NCBI RefSeq assembly: GCF_026626745.1 | Contig: NZ_JAPNJW010000002.1 | Location: forward strand, 4,364,151-4,428,150 | DNA length: 64,000 nucleotides | Direction of reading: 5' to 3' | From: Nannocystis sp. RBIL2 | Lineage (GTDB): Bacteria > Myxococcota_A > Polyangia > Nannocystales > Nannocystaceae | Shown: piece by piece, positions 33,522-42,826 of the stretch | Position numbering within the stretch: the stretch's first letter is position 1 | Layout: every line of letters begins with the position of its first letter | Position numbers and translations under genes: made by a program | The notes under the pieces: model-generated | What the model was told of the DNA's origin: nothing | The model's input: the letters and a program-made list of their open reading frames with translations, nothing else | Database searches by the model: none

Positions 33522-35093
33522 ATGCGTACCTCTTTCAATTACGCGCACGTTTCGACCGCCGTCACCTTCGCCGCGGTCTTCGGCCTGCTCGCGCCGTCGC
33601 TGGCGCAGGCCGCCACGCTGACGGTGGGCGCCGACAAGCAGTACAAGACCGTGAAGGAAGCGGTCGGGGCGGCCAAGAGCGGCGACGTCATCGAGATCGA
33701 TCCGGGCGAGTACGTCGACGACATCTCGTCGATCAAGGTCGGCGACCTGACGATCCGCGGCGTCGGCGACTCCCGTCCGCACCTGCGCGCCACGGTCCCC
33801 CCGCCCAACAAGAAGGGCATCTTCGTCGTCGAAGTCGGGGTCGGCCCGGTCACCGTCGAGAACATCGAGTTCTCGGGCTCGAAGATCAGCGAGGGCGACG
33901 GCAACAACGGCGCCGGCATCCGCGCCCAGGGCACCGACCTGACCGTCCGCAACTGCTACTTCCACGACAACCAGAACGGCATCCTCGCCGGCGACGGGTT
34001 GATGACGATCGAGTACTCCGAGTTCGCCTACAACGGCGAGGCCGGCTACGAGCACAACGTCTACATCGGCACCGCACCGAAGTTCGTGTTCCGCGGCAAT
34101 TACTCGCACCACGTCAAGTCGGGCCACGCGGTCAAGTCGCGCGCGCTCGAGAACCACATCGTCTACAACCGCCTGATGGAGGAGGCCGACGGCAACGGCT
34201 CGGCGCTGATCGACCTGCCGCAGGGCGGCCTCTCGTACGTGATCGGCAACCTGATCCAGAAGGGGCCGATGGCGGAGAACAAGTACCGCATCGTCTTCTA
34301 CAAGGGCGAGGGCGGCACCAACCCCGACCTGCGCCTGTTCGTCAGCCACAACACCTTCGTCAACGACGGTGCGCCCGCCGCGGTGTTCGTCGAGGCCAAG
34401 GCCGGCACCGAGGTCAACGTCTACAACAACCTGTTCGTCGGCCCCGGCACCCCGATCAAGACCGGCGACCCCAACACCAAGATCGTCGACCTCGGCAACC
34501 TGCAGACCGAGGACGCCGGCCTCGTCGACCGCTCCGGCTACGATTACCACCTGCTGGACGGCGCGCCCGGGATCGACGGCGGGGAGGCCCTCGACGCCCT
34601 GCTGATCCCCGATTCGCAGTACGTGCACCCGAGCCAGACCGAGGACCGCCCGGTCGTCGGCGCGCCCGACATCGGCGCCTACGAGTTCGGCGTCGACGAG
34701 AACACCACCGGCGACGAATCGGAGACCGGCGATTCGACCACCGGCGACTCGACCACCGGCGACGATTCGACCACCGCGCCCGACCCGGAGACGACCGCCG
34801 GCCCGACCTCCGACGGCCCCACCACCGGCGGCCCCACCACGGACGACCCCACCACCGGCGCCGACACCAGCGACGGCGACACCGGCACCACCGGCTCCGC
34901 GCCGACCACCGAGGGCAACCTCGGCACGACCGACGCGACCGGCGGCGACGCCACCGACACCGACAGCGCCACCGGCTCGGCCGGCGACGACGACGGCGGC
35001 TGCGGCTGCCGCAACGACGCCGGCGGCGGCCCCGGGGCGCTGCTGACCGCCTTCGCGGTCTTCGGCTTCACCGCCCGCCGCCGCCGCCGCTAG
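33522..35093 (+). CDS. Secreted parallel beta-helix protein with MYXO-CTERM anchor
   Basis: The product has 523 residues. A signal peptide (AVTFAAVFGLLAPSLAQA) precedes a right-handed beta-helix of the pectate-lyase type (YKTVKEAVGAAKSGDVIEIDPGEY, then repeats such as NIEFSGSKI, RNCYFHDNQNGILAGDG and GNYSHHVKSGHAVKSRA). The Thr/Gly/Asp-rich stalk is about 90 residues long. The C-terminus is a textbook MYXO-CTERM: DDDGGCGC, a hydrophobic stretch, RRRRR. It is probably cleaved by a myxosortase and placed on the cell surface; a polysaccharide substrate is possible. A paralogue is at 55427. Confidence 0.92.
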   Translation: MRTSFNYAHVSTAVTFAAVFGLLAPSLAQAATLTVGADKQYKTVKEAVGAAKSGDVIEIDPGEYVDDISSIKVGDLTIRGVGDSRPHLRATVPPPNKKGIFVVEVGVGPVTVENIEFSGSKISEGDGNNGAGIRAQGTDLTVRNCYFHDNQNGILAGDGLMTIEYSEFAYNGEAGYEHNVYIGTAPKFVFRGNYSHHVKSGHAVKSRALENHIVYNRLMEEADGNGSALIDLPQGGLSYVIGNLIQKGPMAENKYRIVFYKGEGGTNPDLRLFVSHNTFVNDGAPAAVFVEAKAGTEVNVYNNLFVGPGTPIKTGDPNTKIVDLGNLQTEDAGLVDRSGYDYHLLDGAPGIDGGEALDALLIPDSQYVHPSQTEDRPVVGAPDIGAYEFGVDENTTGDESETGDSTTGDSTTGDDSTTAPDPETTAGPTSDGPTTGGPTTDDPTTGADTSDGDTGTTGSAPTTEGNLGTTDATGGDATDTDSATGSAGDDDGGCGCRNDAGGGPGALLTAFAVFGFTARRRRR

Positions 35094-35095
35094 CC

Positions 35096-35215
35096 TCGGG
35101 CATGCCCGAAGCGAGCGACGACGCGACGCAACACGAAGACCTGCGCCTCGACGGCCCCGCCCTCGAGGCGCTCGCACGCATGGCGAACCCGTCGGACATG
35201 TCTTTCACGACATGT
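35096..35215. repeat. Palindromes after the beta-helix gene, including a 20-bp family member
   Basis: 35096-35109 is a perfect 14-bp palindrome (TCGGGCATGCCCGA) just after the stop, perhaps a terminator stem. 35196-35215 is a family member (ACATGTC, TTTCAC, GACATGT). Between them, an ATG at 35102 opens a short frame (MPEASDDATQHEDLRLDGPA...) that reads like the start of a gene but runs into the palindrome and then antisense to the DUF1552 gene; I regard it as a possible remnant. Confidence 0.65.
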
Positions 35216-35244
35216 CTTTTATGCCATGGACCACCGGCCCAAGC

Positions 35245-36603
35245 TCAGCCGAGCCCCGGCAGCGGCCCGGCGTTGAGCGACGGCTCGCCGAAGCTGTCCC
35301 CGGGCACGCCCATCGCGTTCATCACCGCCACCAGCAGTTGGTTGTGCGGGACCCCGCCGTACTGCAGGTAACGCCCGGGCTTGAACGCCCCGCCGGCGTG
35401 GCCGAACAGCAGGAACGGCATGTCGTTCTTGTCGTGGGCCCAGCTGTGCTCGGAGCCGTGCAGCACCGCGGTGTGGTCGAGCACCGACCCCTCGGCGTCG
35501 GGCGCGGCCTTGAGTGCGGCGACCAGCTTGGCGAGCTGCTGGAGGTGCCAGTCGAGGATCGCCAGGAAGTTGCCGGCCTTGCTCTCGCCGTTGCCTACGT
35601 CGGCGAAGTCCTCCCAGAAATGGGAGATCTCGTGGTGCTCGCGGTAGCCGTAGTCGGGCTCGCCGTCGAACGACAGGCCGAGCCACGGGAAGTAGCTGGC
35701 CCCGCCGCCGCCGTTGCGGAAGGTCAGCGTGATCACCCGCGTGATGTCGCACTGGAACGCGAGCACGATCAGCTGCGTCATCGCGTCGAACCACGGCGTC
35801 AGGTCGGCGTCGGCGATCGGCGCCAGCGCCCCCGGGTCCGGCGGATCGCACACGACCTCCTTGCCGATCGTCAGCTCGACGGTGCGGATCGCCTCGAGGT
35901 GAGCGTCGATGCGCTGCTTGTCCGCGCCGCCGATCTTCGGCGACAGCGCCTCGTAGTCCGACGCGACCCGGTCGAGCACGCTCTTGCGGCGCTTGATCAG
36001 CCGCGCCAGCTCGGCCGGGTCGAGGCCCGGGTCGCCGAACAATTGCGCGAACACCTCGAGCGGCTGGACCAGTCGATTGGGCCCGCCGCCGTGCTTGAAG
36101 TGCGACAGGCTGCCGTGATTGGCCCACCCGCCCACGGCCCCGAGCTGCAGCGCCGGCAGCCGGGTCGCCGCGCCGAGCTGGTTCGCCAAATGGACGTCGA
36201 GCGAATCGTTGTCGACCCGCCACTCCGGGCCGATCTTGCTGCCCGTGAGCAGCGCCATGCTGCCCTCGCGGTGGCCGTCCTGGACCCCCAGGAGCGCCGA
36301 AGCCAGGGTGATCCCGCGCAGCACGATCATGTCGTCGCGCACCGCCGCGAACGGCGCCAGGCTCGGGCTCAGGTCGAACTGGGCCTCACTCTGCACATTG
36401 CTCGGCCACCACTGGGCCGGCGCCATGCCGTTGGGGATGTAGGTGGCGAGGAAGCGCCGCGGCGGCGCGGCCCGGCCGCTGCGGGCTCGCGGGCCGCCGC
36501 CCGTGGGCTCGTCGCAGCCCATCGCCTCGAGCAGCGGCAGGGCGATCATCGCCCCCGCGGCCCCGCGCAGCACGGTGCGTCGACTGATGCGATTGCGCGC
36601 CAT
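35245..36603 (-). CDS. DUF1552 family protein, Tat-exported (second copy)
   Basis: The product has 452 residues. The twin-arginine signal RISRRTVLRGAAGAMIALPLLEAMGC also contains a lipobox-like Cys. The DUF1552 core is complete: RRFLATYIPNGMAPAQWWP, MIVLRGITLASALLGVQDGHREGSMALLTG, LQLGAVGGWANHGSLSHFKHGGG, NGGGGASYFPWLGLSFDGEPDYGYREHHEISHFW, NDMPFLLFGHAGGAFKPGRYLQYG. It starts on the last base of the upstream DUF1592-type stop (TGATG), so translation is coupled. It is paralogous to the gene at 27133. Confidence 0.92.
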   Translation of the reverse strand: MARNRISRRTVLRGAAGAMIALPLLEAMGCDEPTGGGPRARSGRAAPPRRFLATYIPNGMAPAQWWPSNVQSEAQFDLSPSLAPFAAVRDDMIVLRGITLASALLGVQDGHREGSMALLTGSKIGPEWRVDNDSLDVHLANQLGAATRLPALQLGAVGGWANHGSLSHFKHGGGPNRLVQPLEVFAQLFGDPGLDPAELARLIKRRKSVLDRVASDYEALSPKIGGADKQRIDAHLEAIRTVELTIGKEVVCDPPDPGALAPIADADLTPWFDAMTQLIVLAFQCDITRVITLTFRNGGGGASYFPWLGLSFDGEPDYGYREHHEISHFWEDFADVGNGESKAGNFLAILDWHLQQLAKLVAALKAAPDAEGSVLDHTAVLHGSEHSWAHDKNDMPFLLFGHAGGAFKPGRYLQYGGVPHNQLLVAVMNAMGVPGDSFGEPSLNAGPLPGLG

Positions 36604-38381
36604 CAATTGCCTCCTGCCCGCGGCCGGAACCGGAACGCGTCGGTCTGCGTCAGCGCGATCAGCAGATCGCGCAGGTCGCCGTCCGACCCGTCGAACCGCG
36701 CCGCCAATTCGTCCATCGTGCACGCGTCCTGCCCGGCGCCGACGCTGCGGCCGTACGCGTGGCGGAAATACTGCTTCAGCACGCACGCCCGCACCGCCGG
36801 CGCGTCGGCCAGCAGGTGCATCATCTCGACCGCGTCGGCGAACTCGCCCTCGATCCCCTGACCTGCCAGGCTGCCCGAGGCGTCGATCGCCGCCCCGCCC
36901 TCGTCGGCCATCCACCCGCCGATCGCGCTGTAGTGGCCGAACGCGTGCCCCGGCGGGTTGATGCTCGCGTGGCAGCCGGCGCACGTCGTGCCGTCCGCCT
37001 CCGTCAGCGCCTCCCAGCGCGCGCGCGTCGTGTCGCCCAACTCCACCGCCGGCGGCTGCATGACGATGTCGGGCGGCGGCGGCGGCGTCTGGCCGCACAG
37101 GAGGCGCTCGATCACGAACTTGCCGCGCAGCACCGGCGCCGGCGCGTTCGGCTTGGCCAGCGCCCCGAGGATCGCCGCGTGGGTGAACATACCCGCCCGC
37201 TGCGTCGGGTCGAGCGGCGTCACCTCGAACTCGTCGGTCTGCGGATCGCCGTCCTCCGCCGAAAGCCCCGCCGCCGCCGCGTCGACGCCGTAGAGCGGCG
37301 CCAGATCGGCGTTGAGCAGCGCGTACGGGGCCGTCAGCAAGGTCCGCAGGTCGGCGGCCTCGGCGTCGAACAGCACGTGCTCGGCGAACCGCTCGGCCTG
37401 CGCGACCAACATGTCCTTCAGGCCATCGAAGCCCGGGAACAGCCCGCCGTCGCGCTGGACCCCGCGCACCGTCCCGAGGTGCAACCATTCGCGGTGCAGC
37501 TGGCGCACCCGCCGACGCGCGTGCGGGTGCTGCAGCATGCGCTCGGCCTGGGCCACCAACTCCTCCGGCGTCGCCAGCGAGCCCTGCTCGGCGGCCGCGA
37601 ACAGCTCGGCGTCGGGCATCGAGCCCCACAGCAGATACGACAGCCGCGCCGCGGTCTCGTACGGCGTGAGGCGGTCGGCCGCGCCGTCGTGCGGGCCGGC
37701 CCCGAGCTCGACGCGGTAGAGGAACTGCGGCGATTGCAGCATTCGCGTCACCACCAGTTCGACGCCCTCCGCGAACCCCTCGCCCTCCGCGATCGCGTCG
37801 TCGTAGCTGGCCAGCAGCCCCTCGCGCTCGCCGTCGGCCAGCGGCCGCCGGTACGCCCGCCCCGCGTACGCGTCGACGAACTCGCCGGCGCACCCGCGGT
37901 CCGCTGCCGGATCGCCCGCGCACGGCAGCAGCTGCGGCAATACGGCCACCACGTCGGCCGCGATCGCCTCCGCCGCCCCGAGGTACGTATACACGTGCTG
38001 CCACGAGACCGTCAGCAGCGCGACGTCATTGGTGAAACCGTTGCTGTCGCCCTCGTAGGCCAGCCGCGCCGCCGGGCTCTTCACCACCTCGGCGCCGAAC
38101 AGGTCGATCACCGTCGCGTTGAACTCGCTGTGGCTGAGCCGGCGGAACACCTGCTCGCCCGGATGCGCCTGCTCGCACGGACCGAGCGGCTCGCCCGTCG
38201 TGCCGGTCCCCGTCGGCGCCTCGCCCTCGGTCGCTCCCGTGGTCGGCAGCGTGGTCCCGCCGGCCTCGCTCGCCGTCTCGACCGTCGCCTCGCTCGCCGA
38301 GTCCGTGCCTGCTGGATCGCTGCAACCGCCGGCGACGATCGCCGCCGCCACCAGTCCCCGCGCCACTCTGTCCCGCCGCAC
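36603..38381 (-). CDS. DUF1592/DUF1588-type cytochrome-c-like lipoprotein (second copy)
   Basis: The product has 592 residues from a GTG at 38381, chosen because it gives a clean lipoprotein signal (RRDRVARGLVAAAIVAGGC); an ATG at 38429 would add 16 Arg/Gly-rich residues. The body follows the family order: RRLSHSEFNATVIDLFG (DUF1587-like start), RAYRRPLADGERE, VTRMLQSPQFLYRVELG, TPYETAARLSYLLWGSMPDAEL, RAGMFTHAAILGALAKPN, GKFVIERLLCGQTPPPPPD, and CAGCH at 467-471 with INPPGHAFGHYSAIG. The heme-c motif and export suggest an envelope redox role. It forms an operon with the DUF1552 gene. Confidence 0.9.
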   Translation of the reverse strand: MRRDRVARGLVAAAIVAGGCSDPAGTDSASEATVETASEAGGTTLPTTGATEGEAPTGTGTTGEPLGPCEQAHPGEQVFRRLSHSEFNATVIDLFGAEVVKSPAARLAYEGDSNGFTNDVALLTVSWQHVYTYLGAAEAIAADVVAVLPQLLPCAGDPAADRGCAGEFVDAYAGRAYRRPLADGEREGLLASYDDAIAEGEGFAEGVELVVTRMLQSPQFLYRVELGAGPHDGAADRLTPYETAARLSYLLWGSMPDAELFAAAEQGSLATPEELVAQAERMLQHPHARRRVRQLHREWLHLGTVRGVQRDGGLFPGFDGLKDMLVAQAERFAEHVLFDAEAADLRTLLTAPYALLNADLAPLYGVDAAAAGLSAEDGDPQTDEFEVTPLDPTQRAGMFTHAAILGALAKPNAPAPVLRGKFVIERLLCGQTPPPPPDIVMQPPAVELGDTTRARWEALTEADGTTCAGCHASINPPGHAFGHYSAIGGWMADEGGAAIDASGSLAGQGIEGEFADAVEMMHLLADAPAVRACVLKQYFRHAYGRSVGAGQDACTMDELAARFDGSDGDLRDLLIALTQTDAFRFRPRAGGN

Positions 38382-38530
38382 CCGAGCACCATGGCCGAGC
38401 GGGCCGCCTGGCGCTATCCGGCGATCCATGGGGTCTCCGCGGCCGCGCACGCGGATCCGCCCGTGACCTCCGCGAATGACTGCGACGCCGATGCACCCCA
38501 CCGCGGGCCCCGGCCCACGGCGACTCGCAA

Positions 38531-38548
38531 GCTGTCCCTCGGAACAGC
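38531..38548. repeat. Degenerate CTGTCC palindrome
   Basis: GCTGTCCCTCGGAACAGC forms CTGT/ACAG arms with an imperfect centre, between the DUF1592-type gene start and the Cys-rich lipoprotein gene end. It is a weak member of the CCTGTCC version. Confidence 0.4.
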
Positions 38549-38580
38549 TCCATCCCGCCCCTGCGCCGCCGATCAGCGCA

Positions 38581-39042
38581 CTAGCCGTTGCACTGCTCTT
38601 CCCCGTACTCGCAGTAGTTGATCGGCTCGGCCAGGCAGACGTGCGCGCAGCCGTTGCAGTCGAAGTCGCCGCCGAGCGTCTGCCCGATCTGGCTGCAGAA
38701 CGGCCGCTCCGGCTCGTCGCATTCGCTGTCGAACCCGCCGATCCCGTTGCTCGGCGTGCACGGTTTGTAGCACTCGCCGTTCTCGACCGGGCCCCCACAG
38801 TCCCAATCCTCGCACACGAAGTCGCCCGGCTGGCAATCGCGCTCGTACGGCGACTCGCCGGTCGGCTCGCCCGTGCTCGTGCTCGTCCCGCTCGTGCTCG
38901 TGCTCGTGCTCGTCCCGCTCGCATCCGTGCTCGTCCCGCTCGACGCCTCGGAGGTGACGTCGCCGTCGCTGCCCTTGCCGGGCTCGCGGATCGTACAGGC
39001 CGAGGCGCTCAGCAAGACTGCGAGGACGGACACGCGGCGCAT
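38581..39042 (-). CDS. Small Cys-rich lipoprotein (tandem copy 1)
   Basis: The product has 153 residues. The lipoprotein signal RRVSVLAVLLSASAC is followed by a Thr/Ser/Gly linker and a compact Cys-rich domain: DCQPGDFVCEDWDCGG, GECYKPCTP, DSECDEPERPFCSQ, CNGCAHVCLAEPINYCEYGEEQC. It is clearly paralogous to the next gene upstream (39108-39641), so this is a tandem duplication. The disulfide-rich head displayed on a flexible stalk suggests a surface binding role. No family name is known to me. Confidence 0.8.
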   Translation of the reverse strand: MRRVSVLAVLLSASACTIREPGKGSDGDVTSEASSGTSTDASGTSTSTSTSGTSTSTGEPTGESPYERDCQPGDFVCEDWDCGGPVENGECYKPCTPSNGIGGFDSECDEPERPFCSQIGQTLGGDFDCNGCAHVCLAEPINYCEYGEEQCNG

Positions 39043-39107
39043 ACGACTCGCAATATAGCCGCTCCCGCTTCCACGCGCGCAGACGCGGTCTGCACGTGAG
39101 ACCGCCG

Positions 39108-39641
39108 CTACGGGCACTCGTCGGCCCCGAAGTCGCACTGGTTCTGCGGCTCGGCCATGCAGATGTGGACGCACGAGTTGCAGGAGAAGTCGCCGCCGTC
39201 GGCCAGGCCGACCTGACTGCAGAACGGCCGCTCAGGCTCGTCGCACTCGCTGTCGGCGGCGCCGACCTCGCCGTCGGGCGTGCACGGTTTGTAGCACTCG
39301 CCCGGGAGCGTCGCGTCCTCGCAGCCCAGGTCGCCGTCGCACACGAAGTCCCCGGGCTGGCACTCGCGGTGGTAGTCGGGATCTCCCGTCCCGTCGGTCG
39401 TGGTCGGCGTCGTCGTCCCCGGCACCGTCGTCGCATCGGTCCCGTCGGACGTCGTCGTCGTCGCGTCGGTCGTCGGGCCGGTCGTCGTCGTCGTCGTCGC
39501 GTCCGTCGTCGTGCTCGTCGAACTCGTCGACGTCGTCGCGTCCGTGTCGGTGCCCTTGCCGGTGTCGGAGCAGGCCGTGCTCGTCGCAATGCAATGCAAC
39601 GCGAGCGCGGCCGCGAATGAGCGGTGTCGCAAGCCAATCAT
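39108..39641 (-). CDS. Small Cys-rich lipoprotein (tandem copy 2)
   Basis: The product has 177 residues. The signal RSFAAALALHCIATSTAC (Cys25 or Cys18 possible) precedes a longer Thr-rich stalk. The head repeats the copy-1 pattern: ECQPGDFVCDGDLGCED, GECYKPCTP, DSECDEPERPFCSQ, CNSCVHICMAEPQNQCDFGADEC. 65 bp separate it from copy 1. The stalk codons are long runs of Thr/Asp triplets, which tend to slip during replication, so stalk length probably varies between strains. Confidence 0.8.
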   Translation of the reverse strand: MIGLRHRSFAAALALHCIATSTACSDTGKGTDTDATTSTSSTSTTTDATTTTTTGPTTDATTTTSDGTDATTVPGTTTPTTTDGTGDPDYHRECQPGDFVCDGDLGCEDATLPGECYKPCTPDGEVGAADSECDEPERPFCSQVGLADGGDFSCNSCVHICMAEPQNQCDFGADECP

Positions 39642-39720
39642 CGGCAGACCGTACCGCGCGGACGCGCGGCCGGCAACCGGGCTCATCCGCGAGCCCGGCG
39701 CGCGAATTCCTGCGAGCGCG

Positions 39721-40935
39721 CTATTCCTCGTCCTCGGCGCTCATGCGGACGTGGACCCGGCCGTCGTCGGCCGGCGCGCTGGCCCGCGCGGCCAGGGCCT
39801 TGGCCGCGCCGTCCGGGTCGCCGACCAGGAACACCGCCGAGCAGGTGCCCGAGTGCGAGAACTTGGCCTTCTTGCGCAGCACGTAGGCCACGCACTCCTT
39901 CACCTTCTTGGGCGCCTTGCCGACCACCTTGGCCTGCAGCAGCTTGCCGTCCTCGAACTCCCACTTCACCGCCAGCGCCGCGCCTTCCTTCGCGCACGAG
40001 TCGAGCGAGTCCTTGCCCTTGGCGACCCCCGCGACCACCTTCGCCAGCGCCGGCTCGCCCTGCGCGGCCATGCGGCACGCCAGGTCGCGCGTCTCGAGCC
40101 CGCCCGCGCCCAGCTCGGCCACCTTCGTCGTCAGCTCGAGCTCGACCGGCTGGCCCCCGGACGCGCTGAGCTGCTTGACCACGTGGCAGGCGTCGTCGAT
40201 CTGCCACTCGCACGCCTTGGCGAAGTGCTGCTCCGCCTTGGCCACGTCGCGCTTGGTGCCGGTGCCGTCGTGGAACGCGATGGCAGCCTTGAAGCAGCCG
40301 TACGCGCTGTGCCCGACGCACGCGTTGATGTACGCGTTCACCCCGCGCATCTTGGCGTCGGCCGAGCTCTGCGAGAACAGCAGGTCGCCCACGCCGGTGC
40401 AGCCGTCGATGTCGCCGAGCTTGCAGCCGCTCTGGTACATCTCGATCGCCTGCGTCAGGTCGGCCTCGACCCCGCGGCCGGCGTGCAGCTGCTGGCCCGC
40501 CCGCGTACACGCCGCCGGCCGGCCGCCCGCGCACGCCTTCGTCGCGAACTCGAGCTCGATCTGCGGCGTGCCCGTCCCCTCGCGCGCCATGTCCGAGCGG
40601 CGCTCGCACGCCTCCGGGTAGTCGTTCGCGCACGACTTCTCGTACACCTCCGCCGCCTTGGCCAGGTCGACCGGCCCGCCGCGACCGTGCTGGTACAGCT
40701 CGGCCAGGCGGAAGCACTGGAACCCGTCGTTCTTCTCGCACACCGCCGTCAGCGGCTCGCGGGCGTTGTCGTAATCCTTGTAGAACATGGCCGCTTCGGC
40801 CTGCTCGACACATTGCGCGCCGAAACACGAGTCGTCGCCCGACGGCGTCTGCGTCGACTCCTTGTGACAGCCCGCCGCGAGCGCGAGCGAGAGGAGGATG
40901 ACATCGAAACGGAAACAGCGACCCCTGCGGCGCAC
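39721..40935 (-). CDS. Sel1/TPR-like repeat lipoprotein
   Basis: The product has 404 residues from a GTG start; the signal VILLSLALAAGC has its lipid Cys at about residue 21. The body holds Sel1-type repeats with conserved Cys (CFRLAELYQHGRGGPVDLAKAAEVYEKSCANDYPEAC, CTRAGQQLHAGRGVEADLTQAIEMYQSGC, CFKAAIAFHDGTGTKRDVAKAEQHFAKAC). The C-terminal domain (VKECVAYVLRKKAKFSHSGTCSAVFLV) resembles the AgmX/TonB-type C-terminal module common in myxobacteria. It is probably a periplasmic scaffold. Confidence 0.82.
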   Translation of the reverse strand: MRRRGRCFRFDVILLSLALAAGCHKESTQTPSGDDSCFGAQCVEQAEAAMFYKDYDNAREPLTAVCEKNDGFQCFRLAELYQHGRGGPVDLAKAAEVYEKSCANDYPEACERRSDMAREGTGTPQIELEFATKACAGGRPAACTRAGQQLHAGRGVEADLTQAIEMYQSGCKLGDIDGCTGVGDLLFSQSSADAKMRGVNAYINACVGHSAYGCFKAAIAFHDGTGTKRDVAKAEQHFAKACEWQIDDACHVVKQLSASGGQPVELELTTKVAELGAGGLETRDLACRMAAQGEPALAKVVAGVAKGKDSLDSCAKEGAALAVKWEFEDGKLLQAKVVGKAPKKVKECVAYVLRKKAKFSHSGTCSAVFLVGDPDGAAKALAARASAPADDGRVHVRMSAEDEE

Positions 40936-41458
40936 CCCGCCATGAAAAGACCAGGTCCGCGGCCACGTCAACGAAAATCTCGTCGCAGCGCCGATGCGGC
41001 CTTGTATGCCGCTCGGCGCCCAGCGGATACCGGCGACGCAGCGAAACAATTCGGCGCGTCCGCACCCTCGCTCGCCCGACGGCGCCAGCGCTCGATCGCG
41101 CCCCGCGCGTGCTCGCCGGGCCTCGCGCTCGCGCAGCTGCGCGGCGCTCGCATGCCGCGCCGACGTCGGCGAGCGCGTGTCGGTGCAGCGACGCCGTGCG
41201 CGCCGCGCGACCGACGGCTCGACGCGCGTGACACCTGTCCGCCGCGACGAGGTCGAGCCCCGAGCTCCTCGCATTCGCGACCCCGCAATGTCAGCACCGC
41301 CGCTCCGCCGACGGGCCGCGCAGCTGTCGATGATGCAATCTACGCCGGCCCCGCGGCCATACTGGGGGGTCGGGACCACAACGGCCAAAATGCCGTGGAT
41401 CCCCCATTTATGTGCAAATAGACGGCCCTGCGCGGGCCCTCGCGTAGACTCGCGGGCG

Positions 41459-42676
41459 ATGCAGATGCATACGACGATCGCATGGGTGGTGGCGGGGTTC
41501 GCCGTCGCGGCCTGTCCTGGCAATCAGGGCACGAGGGCGACGGACAGCAGCGACCCGACCGGCGACCCGACCGCAGGCACCGCCGGCGACCCCACGGGCA
41601 CGAGTCCCGCCACTGCGACCGCCGATTCGACCACCGCCGACCCGCCGACCACCGGCACCACCGCGACGACCGCAGTCACGGTCACCGACCCCGGCACCAC
41701 CACCACGACCACCGCCGAGCCCGGCACCACCACCGATTCGACCACCGACGATTCGACGGCGACGACGGCCACCACCGGCGAGCCCGGCACCACCACCGGC
41801 GGCCCGATCGATTGCAGCGACGAGCCGCCGATCCCCGCCGGCCCCGACGTCGTGCTCGCGCCCGAGTTCGCCGAGTTCTACAAGACCTACGAGCTCGGCC
41901 AGGTCCCGGGCATCCCCACCGACTCGCGCCTCGGCGGCTGCGCGATCTCCAGCGAAGACCCCGACGTCCTCCTCGTCGCCGGCGACTCCGAGACCGCCAC
42001 CGGCAAGGTGTGGGCGATCGAGGTCGTGCGCGGCAATTGCGACCACATCGTCAACTTCAAGGGCGTCGCCCAGCTCGTCGCCGACACACCTTACGTCGAC
42101 GCCAACCTGGCTCTGGTCGAGTCGGGCCTGATGTTCTACACCGCCTGGCCGATCAACCAGATCGGCCAATTGCTGCCCGGCCAGATGGCCCCCGCCGTCG
42201 CCACCGACATGGCCGCGCTCGGCGTCGAGAACTCCGTCAGCGGCCTCGGCTTCGTCCCGCCCGGCTTCCTCGACCCCGGCGGCATGCGCACGATCACCTG
42301 GCCCGGCGGCAAATGGTATCACCTCGACCGCACCGCCAATGGCGACACCTTCACCCTCGCCAACGCCCAGCAGACCGCCGCCCTGCCGTTCGGCCCCGGC
42401 GGCTTCGCCTACGTGCCGAAGGGCTCGCCCGGGTTCGAGGTCGACCACCTGATCGTCTCCGAGTGGTCGGCCGGCACCGTCGGCGTCTACCAGGTCGACG
42501 ACCTGGGCGATCCGCTGCCCGAGTCGCGCAAGGACTTTTACCTCGACTTCCCGAGCCCGTGGGGCGCCTACTTCGAGCCGCTCACCGGCGACTTCATGTT
42601 CCTCACCTGGGGCGCCGGCCAGGACCGGATCTACATCGTCCAGGGCTTCGAACCGCCGCCGCCGATCCCCCAATGA
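41459..42676 (+). CDS. Lipoprotein with Thr-rich stalk and beta-propeller-like domain
   Basis: The product has 405 residues. The signal HTTIAWVVAGFAVAAC (Cys19) is followed by a Thr/Gly/Asp stalk to about residue 115. The head is beta-rich (AISSEDPDVLLVAGDSETATGKVWAIEV, GLMFYTAWPINQIGQL, GKWYHLDRTANGDTFTLA, LIVSEWSAGTVGVYQVDD, SPWGAYFEPLTGDFMFLTW) with spacing that suggests a propeller. The function is unknown. A strong hairpin follows at 42719. Confidence 0.8.
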   Translation: MQMHTTIAWVVAGFAVAACPGNQGTRATDSSDPTGDPTAGTAGDPTGTSPATATADSTTADPPTTGTTATTAVTVTDPGTTTTTTAEPGTTTDSTTDDSTATTATTGEPGTTTGGPIDCSDEPPIPAGPDVVLAPEFAEFYKTYELGQVPGIPTDSRLGGCAISSEDPDVLLVAGDSETATGKVWAIEVVRGNCDHIVNFKGVAQLVADTPYVDANLALVESGLMFYTAWPINQIGQLLPGQMAPAVATDMAALGVENSVSGLGFVPPGFLDPGGMRTITWPGGKWYHLDRTANGDTFTLANAQQTAALPFGPGGFAYVPKGSPGFEVDHLIVSEWSAGTVGVYQVDDLGDPLPESRKDFYLDFPSPWGAYFEPLTGDFMFLTWGAGQDRIYIVQGFEPPPPIPQ

Positions 42677-42718
42677 GGGCAGCGCCGCGGCCCCGGCGAT
42701 AACGACGATTCACCGGCG

Positions 42719-42748
42719 GCTGGGCGCCCGCGTTCGCGGGCGCCCAGC
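42719..42748 (+). terminator. Strong 14-bp-stem hairpin after the propeller lipoprotein gene
   Basis: GCTGGGCGCCCGCG and CGCGGGCGCCCAGC form a perfect 14-bp stem with a 2-base loop, 43 bases after the stop. No T-tract follows, as is usual for GC-rich myxobacterial terminators. Confidence 0.6.
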
Positions 42749-42826
42749 GTCCGGGCGCGCAATCGCGGCTTGACGCCGCCGCCCTCGCTCGTCGCATCAT
42801 GACCGCGAAGAGGAGTTCTTTTAAAA

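Noticed and set aside
39400..39600. GTCGTC microsatellite as a non-coding repeat
   Set aside because: It is the antisense of the Thr/Asp stalk codons of the Cys-rich lipoprotein.
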